This document shows positions 61,084 to 64,000 of a stretch of 64,000 bases of DNA, piece by piece. The notes beneath the pieces were generated by a model that ran no database searches, was not told the origin of the DNA, and saw only the letters and a list, made by a program, of their open reading frames with translations. Each line of letters starts with the position of its first letter. Positions within the stretch are counted from its first letter, which is position 1. The translations under genes and the position numbers were made by a program. Source of the DNA: Nelumbo lutea (lineage: Eukaryota; Streptophyta; Magnoliopsida; Proteales; Nelumbonaceae); assembly GCA_022828595.1 (NCBI GenBank), contig JAKGHH010000002.1, positions 69,350,383 to 69,414,382 of the forward strand, given 5' to 3'.

Positions 61084-63014
61084 TGAAGGGGATGAGAGAT
61101 CCATCATATGGATGGTCAAACCCTACAGGAATGTAGGGCAAAATTTCAAAAATTTCTCTCTCTCCCATGTGGGAATCACATTCCTTATTTTAGAAAACTG
61201 CATTTTCAGGGATCAATTTTGAACCCTAAACTAGACCAGATCAGAAACAAAAAGTTAGGAGAGGGTTATACCTGATATAAAATATTAGTAACTCCAAATG
61301 AAGGTGTTCATGCCCAAGGAGATCACCAAAGACTACTCCCACTGAAGATGACACAGCGTAGGGTGGAGCAGAATCAACAGGGTGGTTCTTCAACAAGAAC
61401 CTGATTCTTTACCAAGAATCTAATGAAGGGTGAGTGAGCACGATTTTAGATCAGTTTTTCTTCAAAAAACTGATATCAAGAACTTTTCTTAATCGCTCCT
61501 ACATGTGGAGATCGAACTGGCAATGGTGGCAACAACAGGAGAAGGCAAGAGCAGAAGATGGCGTTAGTCCAACTGCTGTTGTCTTATCTCTTGAATCAGT
61601 AATCTTGAAGGATGATCTGGGGTTCGCCCTTCTCCTCTATTTATAGCCTTAAAGAGAGGTTCTCCTAATCCCATTAGGAGTTTCCTAATCCAAATCTTGT
61701 ATTTGGATTTGGATTCTCTTTAAGAGATAAGGATAATCCCTTATCTTATCTGTAGATAAAGATCAGCCCTCCTAATCCAATTAGGAGTTTCTTGATCCAA
61801 ATCTCTATTTGGATCTGGATTCTCTGAGTGGATAGGGACAATCCCTTATCCTATATGCTGATCTAAATCTCAAAGCCATCCCTCTTTAATTAATCATATT
61901 AAACTAGTTCGAATTGGGCTTTAGGCCCATTAAGTCCATGTGCTCACTTATCCGACAAACTGCTTCCTAGTTGGGTATCCTTGTATTGCGTGGGACTCAA
62001 ACATTGATTTACACATCAGGCACATGGGTTCAGCCCAACCTTTGTTACAAGGCCTGGCCGAATTCACTGTAGGAGACAGGGAACCCCTAAGTCCATTACC
62101 ATGGGCTGTTAATGGGCCCAACATTTACACTAAATGGTCCCTGAGTCAAGCCACCTTATAAAAACCCAAGGACTGTGGGCAGATGCAAGATTAGCCCATT
62201 AGGCATTACCCTCAATGGTCTTACACTTAACCTCTCAGGCCATAATGATCAAACACTGCCCGACAATAGAGGACCTCTCCCTCGGCTGCAAGGAACAATG
62301 TTGCACTCTCTACTCACATGGATCCTAGGAATTAAAACATTTTGCAAGCATTTTGGAATCATAATATACATATGTATATCATCATACAAATATATTTTGC
62401 AAAAAAAATTTCAACGGTTGAAATTGGCTACCAACAGCTTTGGTTTCTATCAGAGAGAGTGCATCCCTGATCATTCACTTTGTTCGACAAAGGGGCTGAT
62501 CCTGTCACTATGATCACCCACTCAGGTGAATTCTCTAACTGTCCCAACATACCCAAGTTTTGACCCCTCTAAGGATCTAACTGATTAGCATATCAAAGAC
62601 AACCCAATCCGACACCTAGTATAGTATCATAATCGAGTCTAGGGGTCAGGTGTAACATTCTAGTTTTGTCCATCTATCTCCAAGGTCCAGGGCAATACTA
62701 GAATTTTGGTCCGGTTCAGGGTTTCAAGAAAATCCACACTGCATGTACCTCAGGTCTAACCTTGGCAGCTGAGACAAGCCACCCCAACCAACTTGGCGGC
62801 ACATCAGTGTTAGCCTTGACAGGATAAATCTCCCCAGATCTATCCAATGATTGTGAAGATTCTAAACTAACATGAGTGTCATAAGTGTCCAGTTTAAGGG
62901 TAATAAATAGAAACACACCATAATAACATGAGTCAAATATGTACGTTATTCATTTACATTAAATGTCATAATGTACATCATTTTGATTGGAGCTAAGGGC
63001 ATAACTATCTAACA
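61084..63014 (-). repeat. A-family LTR between two internal regions
   Basis: It runs TGAAGGGGAT to TCTAACA on the plus strand. Its left side borders a primer-site and leader, its right side borders a purine-tract end and RNase H. It therefore serves as 5' LTR for one internal region and 3' LTR for another. Confidence 0.88.
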
Positions 63015-64000
63015 ACTCCCACTTGCACTTAGGTCCAATCGGGTACAAGCCAGAGTCCCAGACTTTCCACGTGTTTTTAGAACACTTTCTGTGTCAGTGG
63101 CTTAGTCAATGGATTTGCCACATTCTCTGCTGATGCTACCTTTTAACATCAATCTCCCATAGATCTAGTGTTGTTACACAACAATGGAATGGGTGATGTG
63201 CTGAATTATAAATTCTAGAATGAACACCATCATTCATTAGGTAGCCTCACTTACGATAATGTGTTCGGCTTGGGTTGTGGGCTGTTATTCTAATTACTTA
63301 GAACCCTTGTTTGCTGCTTTTACAGCAAAAAGCACACGATCCTATCGTGAAAATGCATCCAGATGTAAACTTTCTATTATTTGGATCTAACTGGAAGTCG
63401 GCATCAGTATACCCCTGGATCTGTAGTGAACTACCATCAATACTATACAAAACTCTTTTGTCCTTTGAAGGTACTTGAGTATGTTTTTCACAGCAGTCCA
63501 ATGCTCTTGCCCTGGGTTTGACTGGAATCTACTTACCACAATCACTGCCTAAGCGATGTCAAGATGAGTGCACAGCATGGCATACAGGATGCTCCCTACG
63601 GCTGAGGCATAGGGAACGCCCTTCATGCCTTCAATCTCCTCGAGAGTTTGGGAGACATTCCCTTGGAGAGAGTGACTCCATGCCTGAAAGTAACATTTCC
63701 TTTCTTGGAGTTCTCCATGCTGTATCTCTTGACTATCTTGTCAATGTAAGCAGATTGGGATAATCCTATTATCCTCTTTGATCTATCTCTGTAGAGCCGA
63801 AGACCCAGAATGTAGGAGGCTTCTCCAAGATATTTCATGGAGAATTGTTGTGAAAGCCATACTTTCATTGTAGTCAACATTCATACATCATTCCCAATGA
63901 GTAAAATGTCATCTACATACAGAGCCAGGAACGTAACCTTATCCCCATTGGATTTCCTGTAAATACAGGGTTGATCCGAATTTTACTCAAAGTCAAACTT
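63015..64000 (-). pseudogene. A-family RNase H and RT, cut by the window edge
   Basis: Minus-strand pieces include [19 protein letters not shown] near 63400, the [12 protein letters not shown] stretch near 63720 and [18 protein letters not shown] near 63790. The C-terminal RNase H has deletions near 63140-63300. The element continues beyond 64000. Confidence 0.85.

Overview
This is nuclear DNA of a flowering plant, made almost entirely of nested transposable elements around the 3' half of one ordinary host gene. Evidence for a plant: several Ty1/Copia LTR retrotransposons primed by initiator tRNA-Met, plant-type LINEs, an Au-like SINE, a TRIM element, a hAT transposase relic, and a urate oxidase gene with plant-type exons and a peroxisomal C-terminus. 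The species cannot be named from the sequence. No bacterial-type operons, tRNA or rRNA genes or CRISPR arrays were seen.

The host gene is urate oxidase (uricase) on the minus strand. Four exons (32593-32684, 28941-29111, 28326-28419, 20693-20776) join in one open frame with GT-AG introns and end in Ser-Arg-Met, a peroxisomal targeting signal. A poly(A) signal lies at 20521-20526. They encode the C-terminal ~146 residues. The N-terminal half is not in the window. The last intron holds a complete but dead Copia (element G, 22815-28168). The 29112-32592 intron holds a TRIM, a SINE and a LINE relic. The intron upstream of 32684 is occupied by a pile of nested elements that reaches the window edge, unless the gene is broken there.

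Layout. 1-700 and 10222-12301: a dead hAT transposase gene, split by Copia A (701-10221, minus) and by a truncated LINE (about 11156-11655), and cut at its 3' side by Copia B (12302-20131, plus). Copia B carries a solo LTR of the A family (17876-19802) in its own 3' LTR. 20132-32750: uricase exons and introns. 32751-49248: Copia C (plus), cut by Copia H (34148-41797, minus, itself holding a solo A-type LTR at 35026-36976), a LINE (42517-43790, minus) and Copia E (44061-49213, minus). 49249-58626: Copia D (minus), the least decayed A-family element. 58627-59006: a possible Gypsy LTR scrap. 59007-64000: decayed A-family sequence in which one LTR (61084-63014) lies between two internal regions.

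Three Copia groups recur: the A family (A, D, the 59-64 kb array, two solo LTRs; LTRs of about 1.9 kb), the B family (B, H; LTRs of about 0.25-0.33 kb) and the E/G/C group (LTRs of about 0.24-0.30 kb). All coding regions carry stops, frameshifts or deletions; D needs the fewest. The oddest structural signal is target duplication by the A family: one solo LTR has the normal 5 bp, another has an exact 52 bp duplication, full-length element A has about 243 bp, and D has unmatched flanks.
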